Positions 30,888 through 40,642 of a stretch of 64,000 nucleotides of DNA are shown piece by piece. This DNA is from Gracilibacillus halophilus YIM-C55.5 (GTDB taxonomy: Bacteria > Bacillota > Bacilli > Bacillales > Amphibacillaceae). The DNA lies in contig NZ_APML01000005.1 of NCBI RefSeq assembly GCF_000359605.1, positions 28,259 through 92,258 on the forward strand. Direction: 5' to 3'. The position numbers and the translations under genes were made by a program. The first letter of the stretch is position 1. The number at the start of each line of letters is the position of its first letter. The notes beneath the pieces were generated by a model that was not told the origin of the DNA, searched no databases, and worked only from the letters and a program-made list of their open reading frames with translations.

Positions 30888-32687
30888 TTAATAAACGTCT
30901 CGCTGGTATCGTTTTTCCTGCTTTAATTGGTTCAAGTACGCTTCAGCTTCGGACGCACTCAAATTCCCTTCTTCTTCAATGATATCAAGAAGGGTTTGAT
31001 GGACGTCTTTAGCCATCCGTTTCTCATCCCCACATACATAAAAGTGAGCCCCTTGTTTTAGCCAGTCATAAATCTCTTTGGATCGTTCTTGCATGCGGTT
31101 TTGTACATACACTTTCTCTTTATTGTCTCTAGAAAATGCGACATCCATCTTACTTAAAACGCCACTGTTAAGCCAGTTTTGCCAATCGACTTGGTATAAA
31201 AAGTCGGTGCGGAAATGCTGATCACCAAAGAATAACCACGTTTTCCCTTCTAGCTCTAATTCTTCCCGTTCTTCTAAATAGCCACGGAATGGAGCAACGC
31301 CAGTACCTGGTCCCACCATAATGACAGGTGTTTCTTCGTCAAGCGGAAACTTGAAATTCGGGTTTTTGTGGACGTACACATTCACTTGGTCGCCTGGTTC
31401 AATACGGTCTGCAATTTCTCCACTGCAGACGCCATCACGGTCTCTTCCGTAACTATGGTAGCGAACCGTGGCAATGGTAAGGTGTACTTCATCTGGGTTT
31501 GCTTGATAACTGCTGGCAATTGAATATTGTCTAGCAGGTATCTTTCGCAAGAAATCCATAATGTTATCAGCTTTTAAATGATTCGGTGGATAATCCGTTA
31601 TCAGATCGAGCAAATCACGCCCGTCAATATAGTCCTTCACTTTTTCCGCATCACTGATTAATGCATCCAATTCATCATTAGCAAAATAGCTTTGTGCTTT
31701 TTCAATTGAACTTTTTGTTAACCGAGTAATCTCAAAAATAGATGTTAAGGCCTCTTGTACAGAACGAATTTCTCCTTGCTTATTAATGGGGATCGATTGT
31801 TCAGCATCCCAATCTAGTTTATCTATAATCTGTTGAACGAGTTTTGGATCATTTTTCGGATAGATAGCTAAGCAATCACCAGGCTCATAGGATAAATTCG
31901 AACCTTCAAGTGATAGTTCAATATGACGTGTTTCTTTTTCAGATCCTTGCCCGCTCAATAAAATGTTGTCCAAAACCTCTGCTGCAAAAGGGTTGGATCT
32001 TGTGTATACTGGTTGGTCAGCTGGAACGTCTTGATTGGACGATGCGCTAGCTACTGAAGGAGTGGGTTGATCTTGCTTTAATTCCTCGACTACCCCATCC
32101 ATCCACTCTGCTGCTGGCTCATCGAAATCTACATCGCAGTCAATGCGCGGTTTGATTCGTTCAGCTCCTAATTCTTCCAATCGCTTATCGAAATCTTTTC
32201 CCGTTTGGCAGAAATGGTCATAGGATTCATCACCGAGTGATAAAACAGCGAATTTGACATCGTTTAATTTCGGTGCCTTGCGGCTGTGTAAAAACTCATG
32301 GAATTGAATCGCGTTATCAGGAGGATCACCTTCCCCGTGTGTGGCAGTAATGATCAGCAAATCTTCCACTTCTTTTAACTTCTTTGGTTTAAAATCATCC
32401 ATCGCTGAAACAGTTGTTGTTCGGTTTAATTCATTCGTTTTGTCAGCAAGTTGTTCGGCTAGCATTTGACTATTGCCAGTTTCTGAACCATATAAAATCG
32501 TAACGGTTCTGCTAGCAGGCGTTTCAACAGCGGGAGCTACTGTTTCTTCACCACCTGCTTGCGATCCAGATCCCATTAAATACCCTGCCAACCATGTCCG
32601 CTGGTCGGAATTTAAGTTGGGAACTAACTGATTGATTAAGTCCGCTTGTTTTTCATTAAACGGACTATTTTCCACTTTTAGGGTCAA
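30888..32687 (-). CDS. cysJ: Sulfite reductase [NADPH] flavoprotein alpha-component
   Basis: A 599-residue FAD/FMN reductase that carries electrons from NADPH to CysI. A flavodoxin domain (ILYGSETGNSQMLAEQLA, THGEGDPPDN) is followed by an FAD domain (ARQYSIASS, DGVCSGEIADR) and an NADPH-binding domain (MVGPGTGVAPFRGYLEER, FYVCGDEKRMA). It ends in the CysJ tail AYLNQLKQEKRYQRDVY. I placed the start at TTG (32687) since the protein then begins LKVENSPFNEKQADLI like relatives and follows GAGGTGG. The frame is open further upstream but has no homology there. Confidence 0.94.
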   Translation of the reverse strand: MTLKVENSPFNEKQADLINQLVPNLNSDQRTWLAGYLMGSGSQAGGEETVAPAVETPASRTVTILYGSETGNSQMLAEQLADKTNELNRTTTVSAMDDFKPKKLKEVEDLLIITATHGEGDPPDNAIQFHEFLHSRKAPKLNDVKFAVLSLGDESYDHFCQTGKDFDKRLEELGAERIKPRIDCDVDFDEPAAEWMDGVVEELKQDQPTPSVASASSNQDVPADQPVYTRSNPFAAEVLDNILLSGQGSEKETRHIELSLEGSNLSYEPGDCLAIYPKNDPKLVQQIIDKLDWDAEQSIPINKQGEIRSVQEALTSIFEITRLTKSSIEKAQSYFANDELDALISDAEKVKDYIDGRDLLDLITDYPPNHLKADNIMDFLRKIPARQYSIASSYQANPDEVHLTIATVRYHSYGRDRDGVCSGEIADRIEPGDQVNVYVHKNPNFKFPLDEETPVIMVGPGTGVAPFRGYLEEREELELEGKTWLFFGDQHFRTDFLYQVDWQNWLNSGVLSKMDVAFSRDNKEKVYVQNRMQERSKEIYDWLKQGAHFYVCGDEKRMAKDVHQTLLDIIEEEGNLSASEAEAYLNQLKQEKRYQRDVY

Positions 32688-32755
32688 TCCTACCACCTCG
32701 TCATCATAATTATTCCGATAAAAATACTTAAGATTAAATATAAAAATAAAGTTGC

Positions 32756-33481
32756 CTATTGAGAACCTGAAGCAACATGTATACCGCATTCTGTCTTGTT
32801 AAATCCAGCCCATCTTCCAGAACGTTCTTCACTGGAGTCAGTTACTGGTTGAGTACAAGGGATGCATCCGATACTTGGGAATTGTTGGTCGTGCAATTTG
32901 TTGTATGGCAGTTGGTGTTCGTCGATATAATCCCAAACGTCGTCCCAAGACCAATGGATTAACGGGCACACTTTGACTGATTTAAATCGTTCGTCTTTGT
33001 TAATAAAGTTTGTGTTGGCTCTGCTCGGAGACTGTTCTCTACGTAAACCAGATACCCATGCTGTAACCCCTGATAAAGCTCTTTCTAATGGTCGGATCTT
33101 TCGTAAATAGCAGCATTGATCGGGATTTCTGCTCCAAAGCGCTGGGCCATACTGTTCTGATTGCTCATCGACGGTTAATTCCGGTTGTTGCATCTTAATT
33201 TGTAATTGCGGATAGGTAGTTTTTACTTCCTCAATCAAATCATATGTTTCTTGAAAATGCAAGCCTGTATCGAGAAAAACAAGTTTTGCATCTGGCTTGG
33301 CTTTGGCTATTAAATCAATGAGAACCATGCTTTCAGCTCCGAAACTGCAGGCATAAACTAAATCATCACCATAAGTGTCATAAGCCCATTGTAATAATGT
33401 GCTTGCACCTTTTGTCACATCGTCTTTTGCCGGACGAAAACTATTCCACTCGGTATCATCGAATTGATCATAAGTTATCAT
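32756..33481 (-). CDS. cysH: Phosphoadenylyl-sulfate (or adenylyl-sulfate) reductase
   Basis: A 241-residue PAPS/APS reductase that makes sulfite using thioredoxin. The N-terminal P-loop-like YACSFGAESMVLID, LDTGLHFQETYDL and the Cys pairs NPDQCCYLRKIRPL and GCIPCTQPV bind a 4Fe-4S cluster, which points to APS-capable enzymes. The catalytic Cys is in the C-terminal KTECGIH. It is the first gene of the cysH-cysJ-cysI operon and provides sulfite for the reductase. ATP sulfurylase and APS kinase genes are not in this window. Confidence 0.95.
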   Translation of the reverse strand: MITYDQFDDTEWNSFRPAKDDVTKGASTLLQWAYDTYGDDLVYACSFGAESMVLIDLIAKAKPDAKLVFLDTGLHFQETYDLIEEVKTTYPQLQIKMQQPELTVDEQSEQYGPALWSRNPDQCCYLRKIRPLERALSGVTAWVSGLRREQSPSRANTNFINKDERFKSVKVCPLIHWSWDDVWDYIDEHQLPYNKLHDQQFPSIGCIPCTQPVTDSSEERSGRWAGFNKTECGIHVASGSQ

Positions 33482-33568
33482 TAGATCAACGTCTCCTTTG
33501 TAAATGGTATTGTTAAGAGATCGCTGTACGATTTATATAAAATGGCATTACTAAAATTGATTTTAATC

Positions 33569-33585
33569 CCGATTAAACTTATCGG
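33569..33585 (-). promoter_or_regulatory. Inverted repeat upstream of the cys operon
   Basis: CCGAT (33569-33573) and ATCGG (33581-33585) flank 7 bases, inside a region resembling ATTCCnATAAn...TCGGnATTA sites of cysteine-metabolism repressors such as CymR. It lies about 88 bases before cysH. The regulator identity is inference. Confidence 0.35.
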
Positions 33586-33713
33586 AATATATTACTATCT
33601 TATCACATCAGAAAAAAATGTCAATAAAAAATATTCGTTATGTATGGCTGGATTCTCTAATGTAAAGCTTATCATTTTATTTATCCCTTAAACAGCTGTA
33701 TCTAAGCCATCTA

Positions 33714-33870
33714 TTTGAGTGATAAATGGATTTATGATGCAAACAAACGCCCTCATTTCTTCTGTTTGATGCATATATTCATTTTCGATGCAAACAGATA
33801 TTTCTTTCAACTCAGTTTGACGCGTTTATGCATTTATCATGCAAATAACTACTCTTGCTTTTTTGTTTGA
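33714..33870. repeat. Degenerate tandem repeat, about 3 copies, 51-bp period
   Basis: TTTGA recurs at 33714, 33765, 33816 and about 33866; ATGCAAA recurs at 33737, 33788 and 33839. Both give 51-bp spacing. Within a unit ATGCAAACA and TGTTTGATGCAT form approximate inverted arms, so its design parallels the 52-bp arrays elsewhere although the sequence is unrelated. It lies between the cys operon and the photolyase gene, in a gap with no gene. Confidence 0.75.
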
Positions 33871-33894
33871 CTTATAAGCTGTAAGAAAAGGACT

Positions 33895-33957
33895 TCAGCT
33901 AAAACTTACTTTTGCGAGCAATTGCCAGTCATGCCTGTGGGAAAGAGTTTTAGCTGA
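33895..33957 (-). terminator. Hairpin at the end of the photolyase gene
   Basis: TCAGCTAAAACT (33895-33906) and AGTTTTAGCTGA (33946-33957) are perfect 12-base inverted repeats; the right arm overlaps the photolyase stop codon and a short T-rich run follows on the minus strand. The 39-base loop is long for a standard terminator. Confidence 0.5.
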
Positions 33958-35368
33958 GTGACTCATCTTTCATGAATTGGTAAGCGGTTAATGCCCGTTC
34001 TCGTGCTTCCTTATGGTCGACCATTGGATAAGGGTAATCATCACCTAAAGTAATATTTGCTTGTTGTAACACATCGTCAGGTGCCTGTTGAGGTGCATAT
34101 GTATACTTTGCAGGTAATTGTGACAGTTCGGGCACCCATTTTTTGATGTATGTAGCATCAGGATCGAATCGCTCAGCTTGTCGTATGGGGTTAAAAATTC
34201 GAAAATAAGGTGTCGCATCAAATCCTGTGCCAGCGACCCATTGCCATCCAAGTGTATTGAGGGCGATGTCATGATCGATGCTATTTTCTTGAAACCAATA
34301 TACGCCTTCCAACCAATGAAATAAAAGATGCTTTACCAAGAATGAACCGGCAACCATGCGAACGCGATTGTGCATCCAACCTGTCTCTGCTAATTGACGC
34401 ATTCCAGCATCAACGAGCGGATAGCCTGTTTTTCCTTGTTTCCAGTCTGTGAATAGTTGTGGTTGTATTTTTTGGTAAGGAAACGCTTGATATTTTGACT
34501 GTAAAGGTTGAGTTGTAATATGCGGATATTCGACTAGTTGATGATAGGCAAAATCTCGCCAAGCTAATTGTCTAAGAAACGCTTCCACACTATCGTGATT
34601 GATGTTGCCACTTGCTTCCACTGTTTCCTGCGCATCGTGCCAGAGGAATCGTGGGCTGATTTCTCCCCAAGCTAGATGTGGAGAGAGCTTTGAAGTCACA
34701 TCAATGGCAGGCATAGTACGATAGGTGAGGTAATCGCTCAAACCATGGTGTAGGAAGTTTTGCCATTGTTTTATGGCCATTGGTTCACCAGGCGTCCAAT
34801 ACTTGTGGAGATCGATGTCATCTGTGTTTATTTTAGGCATATCATTGGTGATTGTTTCGTTGGACCATTGAATCGAATCTGGTTTTGGTAATGGTTTTGG
34901 GACAGGAATCGAACGTAATGCCTTCCAAAAGGGTGTAAAAATTTTAAATGGTTCGTTCTTCTTATTTCGGATGGATGTTGGTGGAAATAACAGGTTCGCT
35001 TCAAATCCTCGCAACGTTATTCTCGATTGACTAAACAGATGATGCAACTCGTCTTGTTGCGTTTGAGCATCGGGCTCATAACGAACGTGATAATAAATGG
35101 CTTGTGCTTGGATTGTATGAGCCAATTCGTATAATGTTTCTGGAGTAGTGCCTTCTTTTATGATCAAACGACCACCTATTGCTTTGATCTGTTTTTGGAG
35201 AGTACGAAGAGATTGTTGCAACCACCATAATCTATGCGGTGGTAGGCTTTGATATTCAGACGAAAGAATAAAAACAGGGAGTACTTCACCGTCTTGAGCG
35301 GCATGATATAAAGCAGGGTGATCCAGCAATCGCAAATCATTTTGAAACCAAACAATAATTGTAGGCAT
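33950..35368 (-). CDS. phrB: Deoxyribodipyrimidine photolyase
   Basis: A 472-residue class I cyclobutane-dimer photolyase that repairs UV lesions using light. The N-terminal antenna domain starts IIVWFQNDLRLLDHPAL. The FAD-binding domain has TGYPLVDAGMRQLAETGWMHNRVRM, LFHWLEGVYWFQENSIDHDIALN and FDATPYFRIFNPIRQAERFDP. The conserved Trp/Asn flavin contacts are visible. It is monocistronic, with a hairpin at its end. Confidence 0.94.
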   Translation of the reverse strand: MPTIIVWFQNDLRLLDHPALYHAAQDGEVLPVFILSSEYQSLPPHRLWWLQQSLRTLQKQIKAIGGRLIIKEGTTPETLYELAHTIQAQAIYYHVRYEPDAQTQQDELHHLFSQSRITLRGFEANLLFPPTSIRNKKNEPFKIFTPFWKALRSIPVPKPLPKPDSIQWSNETITNDMPKINTDDIDLHKYWTPGEPMAIKQWQNFLHHGLSDYLTYRTMPAIDVTSKLSPHLAWGEISPRFLWHDAQETVEASGNINHDSVEAFLRQLAWRDFAYHQLVEYPHITTQPLQSKYQAFPYQKIQPQLFTDWKQGKTGYPLVDAGMRQLAETGWMHNRVRMVAGSFLVKHLLFHWLEGVYWFQENSIDHDIALNTLGWQWVAGTGFDATPYFRIFNPIRQAERFDPDATYIKKWVPELSQLPAKYTYAPQQAPDDVLQQANITLGDDYPYPMVDHKEARERALTAYQFMKDESLS

Positions 35369-35528
35369 AATCAGATGGATTCTCCTTTATGAATGAAATC
35401 AAGTATCGTGCGTTTACAATTATAGTATACAAAAAGTGACGACTGATCACGACTAAAACAGTTTGGGATAAAATGTATATAAGGAAAGCGATGTGTTTGA
35501 TAAAGTGGGACATCGTGAATCGTATCAA

Positions 35529-35570
35529 AAAAAGAACTTTATCTAGTGAGAACCAGATAAAGTTCTTTTT
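35529..35570. terminator. Bidirectional terminator after gdhA
   Basis: AAAAAGAACTTTATC (35529-35543) pairs perfectly with GATAAAGTTCTTTTT (35556-35570). It lies 26 bases beyond the gdhA stop codon. Confidence 0.85.
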
Positions 35571-35595
35571 GGTTTTGGATAAAATCTTTTTGGAT

Positions 35596-36960
<1,365 letters not shown>

Positions 36961-37184
36961 TTATTTGCTCTCTCCTTACTTTTTGTATTTTTATGTAAAG
37001 CATAAGCGTGACACCAAAAATGTAATCGGTTCTATCTTTCTCTAGGAAGTAGAAGAACATACAGTGAAATCAATCGAATCATTCGATGTGTTTGATCACT
37101 ATAATTTAGTGTATTATAGCAAATTGATCTAAACAATATGTATGCGAGATGAAACCAATGCTTTTTTGAGATAGGTTCGTCTTG

Positions 37185-38444
37185 CTATTGACTTTTGATC
37201 GTTTGGTCAGATGGTACAAACCTAAGCATAAGCATGCCCATCACAAAAAGTACTACTAAACTTAGAATGCCCGCATTGGAGTGACCTGTGATTTGCGCAG
37301 TTGCCCCCATAAGCACCGGTCCACTGATAGACGCGAATTTTCCGAAAATATTATAAAAGCCAAAAAATTGATTCGCATGATTGTGAGGAATCAGTTTTGC
37401 AAAATAGGATCGGCTGAGTGCTTGGATACCTCCTTGAGACGAAGCGACAAGCATGGCCAAGATCCAAAAATCAAGAGCCGTGTCTAAAAAATAGCCATAG
37501 ATACAAACGATGATATAGATCGTCATCCCAACGTAAAGCATACTTTTGGCAGAGAATCGATCGGATAATTTGCCGTAAATCACAGCAAACGGTGCAGCGA
37601 CAACTTGTGTCACAAACAATGCGATGAGTAAGACATTTGCATCTAATCCGACATCAGTACCGTAAGCAGTTGACATGGAAATAATCGTACCAACACCATC
37701 TATGTAAAAGAAGTAAGCGATGAGAAAAATGGTGACATATTTATATTGTTTGACGTGTTTCATCGTTTGCCATAAATTTTGAAAACTCTGCTTCATCGGT
37801 TGAGGACTTCGTGGCACATAATGCTTTTGCTGAACATGTTTCATCATGGAAATCGAAAAGGTGGCCCACCAAATCGCCGTAATGAGAAAAGCCATTCGAC
37901 TCGCAGCAGCACTGGAAAGAGGTAATATCTCCTGTTGGGCGAGCAAAATAATCGATATGCTAATAAGAAAAGGAATGGTACTACCGATGTAGCCAAGTGC
38001 AAACCCACGTGATGAGACGTGATTCATCCGCTTTTCATTGGTGACATCGACTAAAAAAGCATCATAAAAAATATTAGCACCGGTTGATCCAAGTGAGGCA
38101 AACGTATAACAAATGAGTAAGACAAGCCATTGTCCTTGTGGGACAAAAATTAATGCAATCGTCGATAAGATACCTACTGTCATAAAGCCGACAAAAAACT
38201 TTTTCTTAAACCCTTGATAATCGGCAACCGTACCTAAAATCGGTCCAAGAACAGCTAAGATAAACGTAAAGATTGAAATTGTATAGCCGAGATATGCCGT
38301 TGAATCAGCAGCGTTCACTCCAGCTTCGGTCGCTTGTGCTTTATAAAATATCGGAAAAATAGCAGTCGTAATAATGACTGAGAATGCCGAATTTCCCCAA
38401 TCGTAAAACATCCAACTTCTTTCAGCCTTCGAAAATGTGCGCAT
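37185..38444 (-). CDS. MFS transporter, UMF1 (Atg22-like) family
   Basis: A 419-residue membrane protein with 11-12 helices. WMFYDWGNSAFSVIITTAIFPIFY and the region FYDAFLVDVTNEKRMNHVSSRGFALGYIGS are hallmarks of the UMF1/Atg22-like subfamily (YxiO in Bacillus). ASSQGGIQALSRSYFAKLIP is the conserved second-half motif. The substrate is unknown; eukaryotic relatives export amino acids from vacuoles. The ATG at 38444 follows a GGGGGGA ribosome site; the frame is open 21 bases upstream but that overlaps the site. Confidence 0.88.
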   Translation of the reverse strand: MRTFSKAERSWMFYDWGNSAFSVIITTAIFPIFYKAQATEAGVNAADSTAYLGYTISIFTFILAVLGPILGTVADYQGFKKKFFVGFMTVGILSTIALIFVPQGQWLVLLICYTFASLGSTGANIFYDAFLVDVTNEKRMNHVSSRGFALGYIGSTIPFLISISIILLAQQEILPLSSAAASRMAFLITAIWWATFSISMMKHVQQKHYVPRSPQPMKQSFQNLWQTMKHVKQYKYVTIFLIAYFFYIDGVGTIISMSTAYGTDVGLDANVLLIALFVTQVVAAPFAVIYGKLSDRFSAKSMLYVGMTIYIIVCIYGYFLDTALDFWILAMLVASSQGGIQALSRSYFAKLIPHNHANQFFGFYNIFGKFASISGPVLMGATAQITGHSNAGILSLVVLFVMGMLMLRFVPSDQTIKSQ

Positions 38445-38583
38445 ATTGCATCCCCCCACTACCATTTTACTAGAAATACGGAAAGAACCGATATGAAATA
38501 TAAAAATTTTACAAGAAGTTTATAATCATTGAAAAAGGGGGGACAGTAGATTACATAGGATCAGTAGAAAGGGTGATGTGTGA

Positions 38584-38933
38584 ATGTATAAATCGTTGCA
38601 AGCATTTTTTACATCAGAAGATGATGCTGAAGAAGTTCGTGCACAGTTCAATACGTTGAAAACCAATGATATTCGGATTGATTACGTTCCTGATCTAGGA
38701 CAAGACTTGTTTTTGACGCCTCTTGCCTACTCTGGACATGGCACGAGTGGCATGGGAGTAGGTGGTGGTATCGTCGCCTCATTTACGAATCATCAAGGGA
38801 TATTGGCTAATGAGGCGAATAGAACCATATGGTTGAATGTAAAGTCGAGGAATCTAATTATCAAGATGCATTGCAGATTATCATGGAAAATGACGGATAT
38901 GTTGATAAAGGAATCTTTCGTGAGAAAAGCTAG
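38584..38933 (+). pseudogene. Conserved small stress-like protein, frameshifted
   Basis: The frame begins MYKSLQAFFTSEDDAEEVRAQF and runs through DYVPDLGQDLFLTPL and a glycine-rich SGHGTSGMGVGGG stretch to NEANRT. The C-terminal VECKVEESNYQDALQII and MENDGYVDKGIFREKS is found only in another frame, ending with TAG at 38931-38933. One added base near 38826 joins them into about 117 residues. I recognise a family of short Bacillaceae proteins with an N-terminal ferredoxin-like fold and this ENDGYVDK tail; the function is unknown. AAAGGG precedes the start. Confidence 0.6.
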
Positions 38934-38938
38934 CTTAC

Positions 38939-39041
38939 CGCAAAAAAATTCGCTTTTTCGCAAGAATGATGGGTATTTTCGCAAAATTATAATGAATTTC
39001 GCAAAAATGATAGACATTCTCGCGAAAATACAAATTTTAAA
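38939..39041. repeat. Phased A/T-tract repeats, 20.5-bp spacing, before the tre promoter
   Basis: CGCA/CGCG motifs occur at 38939, 38959, 38980, 39000 and 39021, spaced alternately 20 and 21 bases, each flanked by runs of T before and A after (TTTTCGCAAAA type). The spacing equals two turns of the helix, and the tre -35 box starts 21 bases after the last. This looks like intrinsically curved DNA. Confidence 0.65.
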
Positions 39042-39102
39042 TTGACAAACTTGTATATACAGGATAGAATGAAAACGTAATCATAAAACTTGTATATACA
39101 AG
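39042..39102 (+). promoter_or_regulatory. tre promoter and two TreR operators
   Basis: TTGACA (39042-39047) and TAGAAT (39065-39070) are 17 bases apart. Operator 1, ACTTGTATATACAG (39049-39062), fills the spacer; operator 2, CTTGTATATACAAG (39089-39102), is a perfect palindrome downstream of the start site. Both match TreR operators known in Bacillus (TTGTATATACAA). Confidence 0.9.
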
Positions 39103-39135
39103 GTAAAACAAACAAGAAGTAAAGGAGGAAACAAC

Positions 39136-40569
39136 ATGAGTAAATACTCAGAACAGGCAAAGGAACTGTTGGATAAGGTTGGCGGCAGTGAAAATATATC
39201 AGTTGTCACTCATTGTGCAACAAGAATGCGCTTTGTCTTAAATGATACAAGTAAAGCAGACGAGAAAGCGATTGAAGATATTGATATTGTAAAAGGAACA
39301 TTTACTTCAGCCGGACAATTTCAAGTGATCATCGGAAATGAAGTCGCTTCCTTTTATAATGAATTTACGAAAATTTCTGGTGCAGATGATAGTTCAAAGG
39401 ATGAGGCGAAAGAGGCAGCGAAACAAAATATGAGTTTGATTCAAAGGCTCGTCTCTCATTTAGCGGAAATTTTTACACCGATCATCCCAGCGTTAGTTGT
39501 CGGTGGTTTGATTCTAGGTTTCCGTAACGTCATTGGTGCGATTAATTTGGTAAATGACGGAACGCAAACATTAGCAGAAACGTATCAATTTTGGTCAGGA
39601 CTTTATGATTTTCTTTGGTTAATTGGTGAGGCCATTTTTCATTTCTTACCTGTTGCCATTACATGGGCGATTGCTCGGAAGATGGGAACGACGCAAGTTC
39701 TTGGAATCGTTTTAGGTATTACGTTAGTCTCGCCACAGTTGTTAAATGCCTATAGTGTTGCTGGTGCAGAAGAGATACCATTTTGGGACTTTGGGTTTAC
39801 GCAGATCGATATGATCGGTTATCAAGCGCAAGTAATTCCAGCCATTCTCGCAGGATTCGTCCTTTCTTATTTGGAAATCGGTTTGCGAAAAGTTATTCCA
39901 AGTGTAGTATCCATGATATTTGTACCATTTTTCGCACTCATTCCTGCTGTACTCGCAGCTCATGTCATACTTGGCCCGATTGGTTGGGAAATCGGATCTT
40001 GGATTTCTGATATTGTGTATTCTGGTTTAACTTCGGCATTTGGTTGGCTATTTGCTGCTGTATTTGGTTTTGCGTATGCTCCGTTAGTCGTCACTGGATT
40101 GCATCATATGACGAATGCCATTGACTTACAACTAATGAGCGATTTTGGTGGGACAAATTTATGGCCGATGATTGCGCTTTCCAATATTGCTCAAGGTTCG
40201 GCCGTAGTTGCGATGATTTATTTGAATCGTAAGGATAAGCAGGAACAACAAGTGTCTGTTCCAGCTGCGATCTCCTGCTATTTAGGTGTTACAGAACCCG
40301 CGATGTACGGGATTAACTTAAAATACTTGTTCCCGTTTATTGCAGGCATTATTGGTTCATCTATTGCGGCTGTTATATCCGTCGGTTCAGGGGTGATGGC
40401 GAATTCAATCGGTGTTGGCGGTCTACCTGGTGTACTTTCGATTCAAGTAGCCGATATTTTAGCCTTTTGTGTAGCGATGATCGTAGCTATTGTCGTCCCG
40501 ATTTTACTAACGATCATTTTAGCGAAGACGAAAATGGGTAAAGACGCTTATCAACGACTAGGAAAATAG
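39136..40569 (+). CDS. treP: PTS trehalose transporter subunit IIBC
   Basis: A 477-residue permease that imports trehalose as trehalose 6-phosphate. The EIIB domain has phosphorylated Cys27 in VVTHCATRMRFVLND, and the EIIC domain starts about residue 105 (LAEIFTPIIPALVVGGLILG) with VTEPAMYGINLKY as the substrate loop. It has no EIIA domain, as in Bacillus TreP, so phosphate comes from a separate EIIA. AAAGGAGG precedes the ATG. It is the first gene of treP-treA-treR, after two TreR operators. Confidence 0.94.
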   Translation: MSKYSEQAKELLDKVGGSENISVVTHCATRMRFVLNDTSKADEKAIEDIDIVKGTFTSAGQFQVIIGNEVASFYNEFTKISGADDSSKDEAKEAAKQNMSLIQRLVSHLAEIFTPIIPALVVGGLILGFRNVIGAINLVNDGTQTLAETYQFWSGLYDFLWLIGEAIFHFLPVAITWAIARKMGTTQVLGIVLGITLVSPQLLNAYSVAGAEEIPFWDFGFTQIDMIGYQAQVIPAILAGFVLSYLEIGLRKVIPSVVSMIFVPFFALIPAVLAAHVILGPIGWEIGSWISDIVYSGLTSAFGWLFAAVFGFAYAPLVVTGLHHMTNAIDLQLMSDFGGTNLWPMIALSNIAQGSAVVAMIYLNRKDKQEQQVSVPAAISCYLGVTEPAMYGINLKYLFPFIAGIIGSSIAAVISVGSGVMANSIGVGGLPGVLSIQVADILAFCVAMIVAIVVPILLTIILAKTKMGKDAYQRLGK

Positions 40570-40642
40570 ATGTAAAAAAGGGGAGCAATCACTCCTCTTT
40601 TTCCTATTCATGAGGTGAAATATAAAGAGGAAGGTGACAAGC

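Noticed and set aside
33482..33650. S-box or T-box riboswitch before cysH
   Set aside because: No K-turn, T-box sequence or terminator/antiterminator pair could be found; only a short inverted repeat is present.
38793..39017. Minus-strand gene with an Ile/Phe-rich product
   Set aside because: It arises from translating the A/T tracts and the opposite strand of the frameshifted gene; no ribosome site and repeat-like composition.
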